64,000 nt of DNA from JADLHS01 sp044225555 (GTDB lineage: Bacteria; Verrucomicrobiota; Verrucomicrobiia; Limisphaerales; JADLHS01), in contig JBGAIM010000003.1 of assembly GCA_044225555.1 (NCBI GenBank), forward strand, positions 248,001-312,000, written 5' to 3'. Numbering within the stretch: the stretch's first letter is position 1; every line of letters begins with the position of its first letter. The notes below the pieces were generated by a model, which was not told the origin of the DNA, ran no database searches, and saw only the letters and a list, made by a program, of their open reading frames with translations. Below are positions 44,043 through 52,649 of the stretch, in pieces. A program made the position numbers and the translations under genes.

Positions 44043-46751
44043 ATGAAACGGAACAGGTTCTCCTCGAGCGTAGCGTTGGTGGCATTTAGCATCCTTTTTC
44101 AAAATCCTTTCTCAGGCAGAGCTGGAGGCACGGTGACCGGTTGGGGCGGCAATGAATCCGGCCAAATCTCTCCTTGCGCGTCCAACATCGTCGCCATTGC
44201 CGCCAGTTACCAACACAGCCTTTATTTACTAGAAGATGGGACGGTCGCCGATTGTGGAATGTTCTTTGACGGAACTGCAACTCCGATCACAGTCCCGCCA
44301 GGGCTCTCGAATGTTGTAGCCATTTCTGCCGGCATGAGCCACAGCTTGGCGTTGAAGGCAGACCGTACGGTGGTTGCTTGGGGGTTGAACACGTATGGAC
44401 AGACCGACATTCCTCCTGGGTTGACGAATGTTGCGGCGATTGCAACCGGCGCGCGTCACAGTTTGGCTTTGAAAACCGATGGCACCCTGGTTGGTTGGGG
44501 GCCGGGAGGCACGAACATCCCAGGCGGGATAAGTAACGTCGTTGCCATTTCTGCCGGTCCAGCCGGAAATAACCTGGCACTGAAAGCGGATGGCACGGTA
44601 GTTAGCTGGGGATTTCGGAGAGATCAGACGGCAGCCTTCGCGACCTTGAGCAACATTGTTTCAATTTCCGCTGGTGACGATTGGAGTTATGAAAGCTGGC
44701 TCGCTCTGAAGGACAACGGGGACGTGATCAGTTGCAGCCCTTGGACAGGTGCGACAAGCAAAGTTCAGAGCAACACGATTGCGATTGCGTGTTCAATTGG
44801 CACGGATCATCACATCAGTCTGGCCTTGAAGGCAAATGGGACAGTGACTGGTTGGGGATACAACTTCTACGGAGGTCCAAATGTACCCGTTGGATTGAAC
44901 AATGTCGTTGCGATTGCGGCGGGCGCGGGGCATCAACTGGCCCTGGTTGGAGGCGGGGCGCCTTTTATTCAGAACCACTTGCTTGACCGCGTGGCCGTAA
45001 TGGGAGGAAAGGCATTCTTTCGCATCGAAGCGACTGGCGCCAGACCATTGACCTATCAATGGAAACTTTTTGGCACGAATTTGCCTGGTGCCACCAGCGC
45101 GTTACTGGCTTTGAACAACCTGCAACCAAATCAAGCTGGCAGCTACTCGGTTGCCGTGAGCAATGCTTTTGGCGGAGCGATAAGCGAAAGCGCACAGTTA
45201 ACGCTGACTCCGATGGAGATTACACAACAGCCCACGAACCGGACCAATATCGTGGGCACCACGGCCACGTTCAACGTCGAAGTGCTGGCTTTGCCGCCAC
45301 TCTTCTACCAATGGCGGCGAGCAGGCGTAGACATCGATGCAGCAACAAATAGCGTGCTAGTCTTGAACGATGTGGAATTGTCACAAGCCGGCGACTACTC
45401 GGTGGTGGTGAGTAATGCTTACGGCACGATCGTCAGTTCAAACGCTATCCTCACGATCGTACCGATCCTGATCACACAACCGGGAGACACAGTTATCTAC
45501 ATCGGTGGTTCTACCAATTTTGCCGTGGGGGCCCAAGGGCAACCGCCGTTTTATTTTCAGTGGCAACATAACGGGCAGGATATTACCGGAGCGACAAACA
45601 GTTCGTTCACGGTGACGAACGCACGGCGGGACCAAGCGGGTCAGTATCGGGTCGCTGTGAGCAACTCGATTGGAGCCGTGACGAGTCGGTTGGCCACACT
45701 GTCTGTGGTAAATGTTGCGGCTTGGGGTAATACCAATTATGGCTTGACGACCGTTCTTCCGGCATCTCTTACGAACACACTTGGAATCGCCATCGGATAT
45801 TATCACAGCTTGGCGCTGACTTCGGATGGGAATGTGGTGGGATGGGGCCACTATTCTGACGGAACCAACGTACCGGCGGGCCTGACAAATGTGATCGCGG
45901 TGGCTGGCGGGAGCTATGCAAGCTCGCGTCTGGTTTTGACGGGTGAAAGCAGGTTGATTCGTTGGGGAGCTAATCCTTCCGTTTCGCCTCCTGCAGATTT
46001 GACCAATGCGGTGGCAAGTTCAGTCGGAGGTTACCACATAATATCGCTAAGATCAGACGGAACGGTGAAGGTATGGGGATTGAGCGATCCTGTGCTCCTC
46101 AACCTACCGCCAAACCTCACCAATACAGTAGCAGTCTCGGCGGGCCAGGAGCACAATTTGATTTTGAAATCAGATGGCACTTTGGTGGCTTGGGGCTATA
46201 ACAGCAGAGGCCAAACGAATATTCCAAACGGGCTCGACCAGGTTGTAGCCATTGCCGCCGGGCAAAATCACAACCTTGCCTTGCGGGCGAACGGGAAAGT
46301 CACAGCTTGGGGCGACAACTTTCTCGGCCAGAGCGATGTTCCTGCTGACTTGACCAATGTTGTCGCTATTTCAGCAGGTGGCAGCCAGAGTCTAGCACTC
46401 AAGGATGACGGAAGTGTGGTTGTCTGGGGTTGGAGTGGCATGACTAACATTCCGGTGGGTCTTACCAATGTAATTGCCGTTGCTGCGGGCGGGGTCCACA
46501 GCCTGGCCTTGATCGGTGACGCTCCGCCGGTTCAACAGGCCCTGCAGGTGAACCCAACCTGGAATTCAAGCGGCTTTAGTGTGAATGTGCCGACGCAAAG
46601 TGGTCGCGTTTATCGGTTGGAGTACAAAGACACTGCTGACGACTTGACTTGGAAAGCGCTGCCTCTGGTGGCCGGAAATGGCCACCTGAAAACCCTCGCA
46701 GATCCAACCGCCTCCGCTAATCAGCGATTTTACCGCGTCTGCCAATGGTAA
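44043..46751 (+). CDS. Secreted RCC1-repeat protein with three Ig-like domains
   Basis: ATG 44043 (not 44019) starts a signal peptide (FSSSVALVAFSILFQNPFSGRAGG). Residues about 26-305 are RCC1-type blades (VVAISAGMSHSLALKADRTVVAWG). About 312-555 are three Ig-like domains (TYQWKLFGTNLPGATS, FYQWRRAGVDIDAATN, YFQWQHNGQDITGATN). RCC1 blades resume near 555-825, so the Ig block interrupts what may be one propeller. The end is the W...RFYRVCQW module. The gene is visibly lower in GC than neighbouring genes. Binding or adhesion is inferred; function is unknown. It is convergent with asd, 3 bp between ends. Confidence 0.8.
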   Translation: MKRNRFSSSVALVAFSILFQNPFSGRAGGTVTGWGGNESGQISPCASNIVAIAASYQHSLYLLEDGTVADCGMFFDGTATPITVPPGLSNVVAISAGMSHSLALKADRTVVAWGLNTYGQTDIPPGLTNVAAIATGARHSLALKTDGTLVGWGPGGTNIPGGISNVVAISAGPAGNNLALKADGTVVSWGFRRDQTAAFATLSNIVSISAGDDWSYESWLALKDNGDVISCSPWTGATSKVQSNTIAIACSIGTDHHISLALKANGTVTGWGYNFYGGPNVPVGLNNVVAIAAGAGHQLALVGGGAPFIQNHLLDRVAVMGGKAFFRIEATGARPLTYQWKLFGTNLPGATSALLALNNLQPNQAGSYSVAVSNAFGGAISESAQLTLTPMEITQQPTNRTNIVGTTATFNVEVLALPPLFYQWRRAGVDIDAATNSVLVLNDVELSQAGDYSVVVSNAYGTIVSSNAILTIVPILITQPGDTVIYIGGSTNFAVGAQGQPPFYFQWQHNGQDITGATNSSFTVTNARRDQAGQYRVAVSNSIGAVTSRLATLSVVNVAAWGNTNYGLTTVLPASLTNTLGIAIGYYHSLALTSDGNVVGWGHYSDGTNVPAGLTNVIAVAGGSYASSRLVLTGESRLIRWGANPSVSPPADLTNAVASSVGGYHIISLRSDGTVKVWGLSDPVLLNLPPNLTNTVAVSAGQEHNLILKSDGTLVAWGYNSRGQTNIPNGLDQVVAIAAGQNHNLALRANGKVTAWGDNFLGQSDVPADLTNVVAISAGGSQSLALKDDGSVVVWGWSGMTNIPVGLTNVIAVAAGGVHSLALIGDAPPVQQALQVNPTWNSSGFSVNVPTQSGRVYRLEYKDTADDLTWKALPLVAGNGHLKTLADPTASANQRFYRVCQW

Positions 46752-46754
46752 TCG

Positions 46755-47590
46755 TCAGACCTTCACCAACTCTTCCGCGATCTGCACCGCATTGAGCGCC
46801 GCGCCTTTGAGCAGTTGATCGCCGCTCACCCAAAAACACAAGCCGTTATCCAGCGCACAATCCAATCGGATGCGGCCGACCTCGCAGTTGTATTTCTCGG
46901 AAGTGAACAGCGGCATCGGATACTTCTTGTTCTCCGGCTCGTCCACGAGATCGAGGCCGGGGGCTTTCTTGAGCACCGCACGCGCGGCATCCACGGTAAC
47001 AGGCTTGTCGAACTCCGCGCTCACGGCCACCGAGTGGGAGCGATAAACGGGCATTGGTGTAACCGGTCGGAAGAAATGAATCCACATGCGGCAGCACGTT
47101 GAAGGCGATCTGGTGCGGATAAACTTCCTTGGTCACCGGCTGTTTGTTCACGATCTGGCCGACCTGGCGCTCCAGTTCTTCAATCGCCTTCGCGCCCGTG
47201 CCGGAAACGGCCTGGTAGCTCGAAGCAAAAATCCGTTTCACACCGAAGGCCTGATGCAGCGGATACAACGCCATCAGCGTGATGGCGGTGGTGCAATTCG
47301 GGTTGGCAATGATGCCCTGGTGCTGCTTCACATCGGCGGCGTTGATCTCGGGAACTACCAGCGGCACTTCGGGGTCCTGCCGGAACGCGCTGGAGTTGTC
47401 CACGACCACACACCCGGCCTTGGCGGCGATGGGGGCGAACTCCTTCGAGATGCTGCCACCCGCGCTGAACAGGGCGATGTCAATTCCCTGGAACGAATCC
47501 TTGGTGAGTTCGGTCACAGTCACATCGGCGCCGCGGAACTTGAGCTTCTTGCCCGTGGAACACCACGGCCACATGCGGATTCTTGTTCAT
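46755..47590 (-). pseudogene. asd: Aspartate-semialdehyde dehydrogenase, broken by two internal deletions
   Basis: The enzyme makes aspartate semialdehyde, the branch point to lysine/diaminopimelate, threonine and methionine. Starting at ATG 47590, MNKNPHVAVV leads into the Rossmann fold. The sequence then jumps (near 47560) to another frame reading STGKKLKFRGADVTVTELTK, losing the glycine loop and about 27 residues. The middle is intact, including NPNCTT with the catalytic Cys and FNVLPHVDSFLPTGYT. Near 47055 it jumps again to the third frame (PVYRSHSVAVSAEF...), losing about 27 residues with the basic substrate-binding segment. The C-terminus to LKGAALNAVQIAEELVKV is intact. As read, no functional enzyme can be made. 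Confidence 0.85.
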
Positions 47591-47602
47591 AAAAGGCCGG
47601 GC

Positions 47603-47630
47603 AGTATATCGTGCCCGCACGAAGTGTCAA
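47603..47630 (-). promoter_or_regulatory. Sigma-70-type promoter of asd
   Basis: On the minus strand TTGACA (47630-47625) and TATACT (47608-47603) are separated by 16 bp. The predicted start of transcription lies about 6 nt before ATG 47590, so the mRNA would be nearly leaderless. This is the best -35/-10 match seen in the window. Confidence 0.65.
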
Positions 47631-47978
47631 TGTGCGCACGGGACTGGAGCCGGCTGGGGCGAATCTTGAACTGCCGCCAAACCAAAACCAACGCGGGGGG
47701 CGGCGCTTACGCCGCTACACGGTCCGCCAGCGCCGCGGCCAATCGTTTCGCCCCATTCCGCGCGCACCTTGAAGCGACCTGAAGGTCGCGCTCCGGGCGG
47801 TATCCCGATGCGCCCACCGGCCGGCCGGTGAACCTCCGGCAAATTGTTGACGCCAAATGTGGATTGTCGCGGCGCGGGACGGACACTACACTCGCACCCA
47901 GAGTTTTCCGGCGCGCACAGCACCCGGGCGGCTGCGCTGGTGAACCTGAATTTGACCGGCTGAACCAAATTATTTTTC
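47631..47978. other. Intergenic region between asd and murA
   Basis: About 350 bp show no convincing gene. It contains short palindromes (CGGCG-CTTA-CGCCG at 47701-47714, the GCGACC hairpin, and CCGGCCGGCCGG near 47818). It must also hold the murA promoter; an AT-rich patch (AAATTATTTTTC) directly precedes the murA ATG. Confidence 0.45.
47774..47789. repeat. Short palindromic repeat in the asd-murA gap
   Basis: GCGACC-TGAA-GGTCGC is a perfect 6-bp stem with a 4-nt loop and is flanked by GC-rich DNA. It resembles short dispersed palindromes of related genomes; only one copy was seen in this window. Confidence 0.45.
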
Positions 47979-49241
47979 ATGGACAGTTTTCTTATCAAAG
48001 GCGGCGTGCCCCTGCACGGGGAAGTGGAAATCAGCGGCGCCAAGAACGCCGTGCTGCCGATCATGGCGGCGACGTTGCTCACCGCGGAGCCCTGCGTCAT
48101 CCGGCGCGTGCCGAACCTGAGCGACGTGCGGTTCATGGGCCAGATTCTCGAATGGCTGGGCGCGAAGGTGAAGGTGGACGGCGACACGGTTCACGTCCAC
48201 GCCCGCAAGATCAAAGGCCACGCGGACTACGATCTCGTCCGCAAGATGCGGGGCTCGATCTGCATCATGGGCCCGCTGCTCGGACGCTTACGCAAGGCGA
48301 CGGTATCGCTGCCGGGCGGTTGCGTCATCGGCGCGCGGCCCATCAATCTGCATTTGAAAGCGTTTGCGGCAATCGGCGCCAAGATCAGGATTGAGAGTGG
48401 CTACGTGGAGGCGACGGCCAAGCGACTGGTCGGCGGCCCCATGTTCCTCGGTGGACGGGCTGGCTCAACCGTCCTAGGCACGGCCAATGCCATGATGGCA
48501 GCGGTGTTGGCCGAAGGCGTGACCATCATCGAAAGCGCCGCCTGCGAGCCGGAAGTCGTTGACCTCGCCGGTTTCCTGACCGCCATGGGCGCGAAGATTC
48601 ATGGCGTGGGCAGTCCCACCATGACGATCACCGGGGTGAAGGAATTGCACGGAGCCGAGCATGAAGTCATTGCGGATCGCATCGAAGCCGCGACGTTTGC
48701 CATCGCGGCTGGGGCGACGAACGGCGAGATCACCCTCAAAGGCGCGCGCGCCGAGCACATGCACGCGGTGATTGACAAGTTGCACGAGTCGGGCGTGAAC
48801 GTGGAACGACGCGGCGCCGATCTGATTGCGCGCCGCAATGGCAAACTCAAAGCCACGGACGTGACCACCCTGCCCTACTCCGGTTTCCCCACGGACGTAC
48901 AGGCACAGATGATGGCATTGATGACGCTGACCCCGGGCATCAGCATCATCACGGAGAGAATTTTTGAATCGCGTTTCATGCACGTGAGCGAACTGGCGCG
49001 ACTCGGAGCCGACATTGAGATTGAAGGCCCCAGCGCCATTGTGAAGGGTGGCAAACCCTTGAGCGGCGCGCCGGTGATGGCGAGTGATTTGCGGGCCTCC
49101 GCCGCGTTGGTGATCGCCGGGCTGGCCGCAAAAGGGACCACCCAGGTCAACCGCGTCTATCATCTCGACCGTGGTTACGAACAGATGGACGTGAAACTGC
49201 GCAAGCTGGGCGCGCGCATCCAGCGCATCGAAGAATCATGA
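47979..49241 (+). CDS. murA: UDP-N-acetylglucosamine 1-carboxyvinyltransferase
   Basis: MurA transfers enolpyruvate from PEP to UDP-GlcNAc, the first committed step of peptidoglycan synthesis. Its presence indicates that the organism makes peptidoglycan. KGGVPLHGEVEISGAKNAVLP holds the conserved Lys/Asn of the active site. C115 in LPGGCVIGARP is the catalytic cysteine and the target of fosfomycin, so the natural Cys-to-Asp resistance change is absent. The 420 residues are the normal length. Its TGA overlaps the ATG of the next gene (49238-49241). Confidence 0.96.
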   Translation: MDSFLIKGGVPLHGEVEISGAKNAVLPIMAATLLTAEPCVIRRVPNLSDVRFMGQILEWLGAKVKVDGDTVHVHARKIKGHADYDLVRKMRGSICIMGPLLGRLRKATVSLPGGCVIGARPINLHLKAFAAIGAKIRIESGYVEATAKRLVGGPMFLGGRAGSTVLGTANAMMAAVLAEGVTIIESAACEPEVVDLAGFLTAMGAKIHGVGSPTMTITGVKELHGAEHEVIADRIEAATFAIAAGATNGEITLKGARAEHMHAVIDKLHESGVNVERRGADLIARRNGKLKATDVTTLPYSGFPTDVQAQMMALMTLTPGISIITERIFESRFMHVSELARLGADIEIEGPSAIVKGGKPLSGAPVMASDLRASAALVIAGLAAKGTTQVNRVYHLDRGYEQMDVKLRKLGARIQRIEES

Positions 49242-49639
49242 CCAGGCTCATCTGGGTATTCATCATTGCTGTGGTGGTTTTCATCGGCTACCGCCTCTAT
49301 CAGCATTGGGCGAAGATCCAGGAGGAGCGTGGCGGTCAGAAGGAAGCTCCCGTCGTCAGCGTTTCGGGCGACAGCCTGCCGGGCTTGCCGCCTCATCTGG
49401 ATGCCAGTTGCCGCGCGGCCAAGGACAAAAGCCCCGCCGCCTTCCGCGCCTGGTTCAATGCCCACGAGAAGGAACTTTCGGACCCCCGCAAGGCGTGGAT
49501 TGAACTGGATTTGTGCGTCGCCGTCCGGCGCGACAGTCCGGCGGAGGCCAAGGAAATCTTTGCCCGTGTGCAGAAACGGGTCCCGCCGTCTTCACCCGTC
49601 TGGCCGCGCATGAAGGAACTGGAGAAGGCGTTTCAGTAG
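49238..49639 (+). CDS. Small membrane-anchored protein of unknown function
   Basis: These 133 residues begin with one membrane helix (LIWVFIIAVVVFIGYRLYQHW) and continue as a soluble helical domain (SPAAFRAWFNAHEKELSDPRKAWIELDLCVAV...). The TPR-like alternation is weak. The 4-bp ATGA overlap with murA indicates translational coupling and possibly an envelope role. It is closed by a strong terminator. Confidence 0.7.
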   Translation: MTRLIWVFIIAVVVFIGYRLYQHWAKIQEERGGQKEAPVVSVSGDSLPGLPPHLDASCRAAKDKSPAAFRAWFNAHEKELSDPRKAWIELDLCVAVRRDSPAEAKEIFARVQKRVPPSSPVWPRMKELEKAFQ

Positions 49640-49650
49640 GACTCTCTCAA

Positions 49651-49689
49651 AAAGAAAAAAGGCGTCCTTGCGGACGCCTTTCGGTTTTT
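49651..49689. terminator. Bidirectional intrinsic terminator between the murA operon and tsf
   Basis: A 10-bp stem AAAGGCGTCC-TTGC-GGACGCCTTT (49658-49681) is followed by CGGTTTTT on the plus strand. On the left an A-run (AAAAAGAAAAAA) serves as the T-run for the minus strand. It fits both converging transcripts. Confidence 0.9.
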
Positions 49690-49702
49690 GAATTCAATCC
49701 AC

Positions 49703-50548
49703 TCAGGTCGTGCTTTCGCCCACCTGGAAACGAACGAAGCGACGGATCGTGATTTCGTCACCGAGCTGCTTGGCCACCGTGCCGACGTGTTCCTTCACGC
49801 TAATCTCGGGGCTTGCTTTCACGAAAGCCTGATCCACGAGGCAGTAGGTCTGGTAGAATTTCTCCAGGACGCCTTGCAGAATTTTTTCCATCGCCTGCGC
49901 CGGTTTGCCTTTGAGACGATCTGACTGCGCGGCGATCTCGCGTTCCTTCGCGATGACCTCGGGCGCGACCTGCTCGCGCGAAACGGCGTGCGGATGACCC
50001 GCCGCGATTTGCAGCGTGATGTCCTTCACGAGTTGCTTGAATTCTTCCTTGCCGGTGGTCTCGGGCTTGCCCGCGCCCACTTCCACCAGCACGCCCACCT
50101 TGGCGCCGGTGTGAATGTAAGCAGCGATCAACCCGTTCCCCGTGACTTCCATGCGGGCGTTGCGGGCGATTTTGATATTCTCACCAATCTTGCCGACGGC
50201 CGCCGCGCGATCGGCTTCGAGATTTGCGTTAGGGTCGGCGGCCACTTTCTTCGCCACTTCATCGCAAAAGGCGCGGAAGGATTCATTGCGCGCAACGAAG
50301 TCGGTTTCGCAATTGACCTCCACGAGCACGCCGGATTTGCCCGCGGGCGCGATGTACTGGGCAATGACACCCTCGCGAGCATCCCGCAACGCCTTCTTGG
50401 CGGCGCTGGCCGCGCCGGATTTGCGCAGAATATCCACCGCCTTGTCCATGTCGCCCCCGGCTTCGGTGAGCGCTTTCTTGCAATCCATCATGCCCGCGCT
50501 GGTCATTTCGCGGAGCTTGCCTACGTTTGCAGCAGTAATTTCAGCCAT
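49703..50548 (-). CDS. tsf: Elongation factor Ts
   Basis: EF-Ts exchanges GDP for GTP on EF-Tu. ATG 50548 (MAEITAANVGKLREMTSAGMMDCKKAL) is chosen over the upstream in-frame start at 50602, since this is the conserved N-terminus. VNCETDFVARNESF is the core signature. The 281 residues are a two-subdomain, full-length EF-Ts. It follows rpsB by 62 bp in the common rpsB-tsf order. Confidence 0.96.
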   Translation of the reverse strand: MAEITAANVGKLREMTSAGMMDCKKALTEAGGDMDKAVDILRKSGAASAAKKALRDAREGVIAQYIAPAGKSGVLVEVNCETDFVARNESFRAFCDEVAKKVAADPNANLEADRAAAVGKIGENIKIARNARMEVTGNGLIAAYIHTGAKVGVLVEVGAGKPETTGKEEFKQLVKDITLQIAAGHPHAVSREQVAPEVIAKEREIAAQSDRLKGKPAQAMEKILQGVLEKFYQTYCLVDQAFVKASPEISVKEHVGTVAKQLGDEITIRRFVRFQVGESTT

Positions 50549-50610
50549 AAAAAAAGAGAGTTCTTGATTGTGAGTCGTGGAAGGGAATCCCACTTCACCC
50601 AAAGCCCGGA

Positions 50611-51396
50611 TTAAATCGGCGCGGCTTCCGGCGTCGTGGGCGCGGGTGCGACCGCGGCCGGTGCGGGGGCTTCGGCCTGTTCCTCGGGCTTGCGGCGCGA
50701 GGAGCGAGATTCATATTCCGCCTGCGCCCGCGTGATCACCTGGCAGATCGTCGCCAGCATCATGCGCACGGAACGGATCGCGTCGTCGTTGCCGGCGATG
50801 GGATAATCCACCAGATCGGGATCGCAGTTCGTGTCCACGATGGCCACGACGGGAATCTTGAGCTTGCGCGCCTCGGCCACGGCGTTGTGCTCGCGCTTCA
50901 CGTCCACGACGAACATGGCGCCGGGCATCTTTTCCAAGGCGCGAATGCCGTCGAAATACTTCACGAGCCGGGCGGCTTCGCGGCGGAGGACCGCCTGCTC
51001 CTGCTTGACGTAATTGTTGATCGAGCCGTCGGCTTCCATCTTCTCGATCTCTTTCAACCGGGCAATGGAGCGTTTGACGGTCTGGAAATTCGTGAGCGTG
51101 CCGCCGAGCCAGCGTTCGGTGACAAAGTATTGACCACAATCCTTGGCCGTTTCCTTCACCGCCTGTTGCGCCTGCTTCTTGGTGCCGACGAAGAGGACCT
51201 TGCCGCCCTTGGTGACGGTCTTGGCGAGGAACTCACACGCGGCTTCGAGCTGCGCGAGGGATTTGCTGAGGTCAATGATGTGAATGCCGTTGCGCGCGTC
51301 GAAGATGAATGGTTTCATCTTGGGATTCCAACGCCGCGTCTGGTGTCCGAAGTGGACGCCTGCTTCCAACAATTCTTTTACGCCAATGCTTAACAT
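50611..51396 (-). CDS. rpsB: 30S ribosomal protein S2
   Basis: ATG 51396 (MLSIGVKELLEAGVHFGHQTRRWNPKM) is the conserved start; the frame open to 51609 is leader. AAAGGA lies just upstream as Shine-Dalgarno. Signatures are KVLFVGTKKQAQ, RWLGGTLTNFQT and VVAIVDTNCDPDLVDYPIAGNDDAIRS. The C-terminal 30 residues form an Ala/Pro/Glu-rich tail beyond the normal end. S2 is assembled late in the 30S subunit and helps bind S1. Confidence 0.97.
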   Translation of the reverse strand: MLSIGVKELLEAGVHFGHQTRRWNPKMKPFIFDARNGIHIIDLSKSLAQLEAACEFLAKTVTKGGKVLFVGTKKQAQQAVKETAKDCGQYFVTERWLGGTLTNFQTVKRSIARLKEIEKMEADGSINNYVKQEQAVLRREAARLVKYFDGIRALEKMPGAMFVVDVKREHNAVAEARKLKIPVVAIVDTNCDPDLVDYPIAGNDDAIRSVRMMLATICQVITRAQAEYESRSSRRKPEEQAEAPAPAAVAPAPTTPEAAPI

Positions 51397-51549
51397 GTTT
51401 CCTTTGGTTAAAACCCTGAATCTCAGGGCATCCCGCGGAACACGGGATTGATTTCGATGTTGTTCTGGCCACCCGCGTCCACACGGACGCAGAATTGAAG
51501 GCCGTTTCCCTTTCCTACCGCTCAAAATGACCCGGCGAAAAGGAGCGGG
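51397..51549 (-). promoter_or_regulatory. rpsB leader with stem-loops, possible autoregulatory or attenuator region
   Basis: About 150 nt separate the likely promoter from the rpsB ATG. Close to the start codon are CCCG...CGGG and then the perfect stem CCCTGA-GAT-TCAGGG followed by TTTT. This looks like an attenuator or a ribosomal-protein leader. S2 leaders that bind S2 are known in other bacteria; whether this is one is inference. Confidence 0.45.
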
Positions 51550-51577
51550 AGAGTAGCAAACTCCGGCCGACTGGCAA
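51550..51577 (-). promoter_or_regulatory. Likely rpsB promoter
   Basis: On the minus strand TTGCCA (51577-51572) and TACTCT (51555-51550) are spaced by 16 bp, placing the start of transcription about 145 nt before rpsB. The divergent purC gene starts 84 bp away. Confidence 0.45.
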
Positions 51578-51660
51578 TCTCTTATTTTGGACGGTTTGGT
51601 TGTGTTCAAAACTGTGAACCTTGGCTTGAACCGGGCCGACCGATTCCCATACTTCCGCGC

Positions 51661-52566
51661 ATGGCGAACGATACCCTGTTGAATCTCGAACTACCCGGCA
51701 TCAAGAAACTCAAGAGCGGCAAGGTCCGCGAAATCTTCGACCTCGGCGACGCGTTCCTCTTCGTCGCGAGCGACCGCATCTCCGCTTTCGATTGCGTGAT
51801 GCCCAACGGCATCCCGCGTAAAGGCGAAGTGCTCACGCAAATTTCGCACTTCTGGTTCGACCAGACCGAGCAGCTCGTGCCGAACCATCGCCTTGTGAAA
51901 GCGGGCGAATCATTCAACGTCCCTGCGCTGGCGCATATTCCCGCCGAAACAAAGGCCGCGCTCGCCAAACGCGCCATGATCGTCAAGAAAGCCCAACCGT
52001 TGGCCGTCGAGTGCATCGTGCGCGGTTACCTCGCCGGGTCGGGCTGGAAGGAATACAAGAAATCGCAAACTGTCTGCGGCAGTCCACTGCCCGGTGGTTT
52101 GCAGGAATCTTCCGAGTTGCCCGAACCGATCTTCACGCCGTCCACCAAGGCCGAAACCGGTCACGACGAAAACATCTCGTTCGCGGAGGCGCAAAAAATC
52201 CTCGGCGCGGACATCGCGAATCAAGCGCGCGACCTGAGCCTGAAAATTTACAAGTTCGCCCGCGACTACGCCCGGCAACGCGGCATCATCATCGCGGACA
52301 CGAAGTTCGAGTTCGGTTTGTTCGAGGGCAAGTTGATCCTGATTGATGAAGTGCTGACGCCGGATTCCTCGCGTTTCTGGCCCGCCAGCGAATACGCGCC
52401 CGGCAAAGGCCAGCCGAGCTTCGACAAGCAATTCGTCCGCGACTACCTGGAAACGCTGACGTGGGACAAAACCCCGCCCGCACCCGTTTTACCGCCGGAA
52501 GTCGTCGCCAAGACGCAGGCAAAATATCTGGAGGCTTACGAGAAGCTTACCGGGAAAAAGTTGTAA
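51661..52566 (+). CDS. purC: Phosphoribosylaminoimidazole-succinocarboxamide (SAICAR) synthase
   Basis: PurC joins CAIR and aspartate with ATP to form SAICAR, which PurB then cleaves. SGKVREIFDLGDAFLFVASDRISAFD is the glycine-rich ATP-binding start. VECIVRGYLAGSGWKEY and IADTKFEFG with LIDEVLTPDSSRFWP are the two family signatures. The 301 residues match the longer SAICAR synthase type rather than the 240-residue E. coli one. It is divergent from rpsB and separated by 83 bp from the next gene. Confidence 0.96.
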   Translation: MANDTLLNLELPGIKKLKSGKVREIFDLGDAFLFVASDRISAFDCVMPNGIPRKGEVLTQISHFWFDQTEQLVPNHRLVKAGESFNVPALAHIPAETKAALAKRAMIVKKAQPLAVECIVRGYLAGSGWKEYKKSQTVCGSPLPGGLQESSELPEPIFTPSTKAETGHDENISFAEAQKILGADIANQARDLSLKIYKFARDYARQRGIIIADTKFEFGLFEGKLILIDEVLTPDSSRFWPASEYAPGKGQPSFDKQFVRDYLETLTWDKTPPAPVLPPEVVAKTQAKYLEAYEKLTGKKL

Positions 52567-52649
52567 CAAGCGCCAATCGCGCCCGGCGACATTTGCCGTG
52601 ACTTCGATTGAGGTGACTGGTCTAACCTCCCAAATCACAACCTAGCGAA

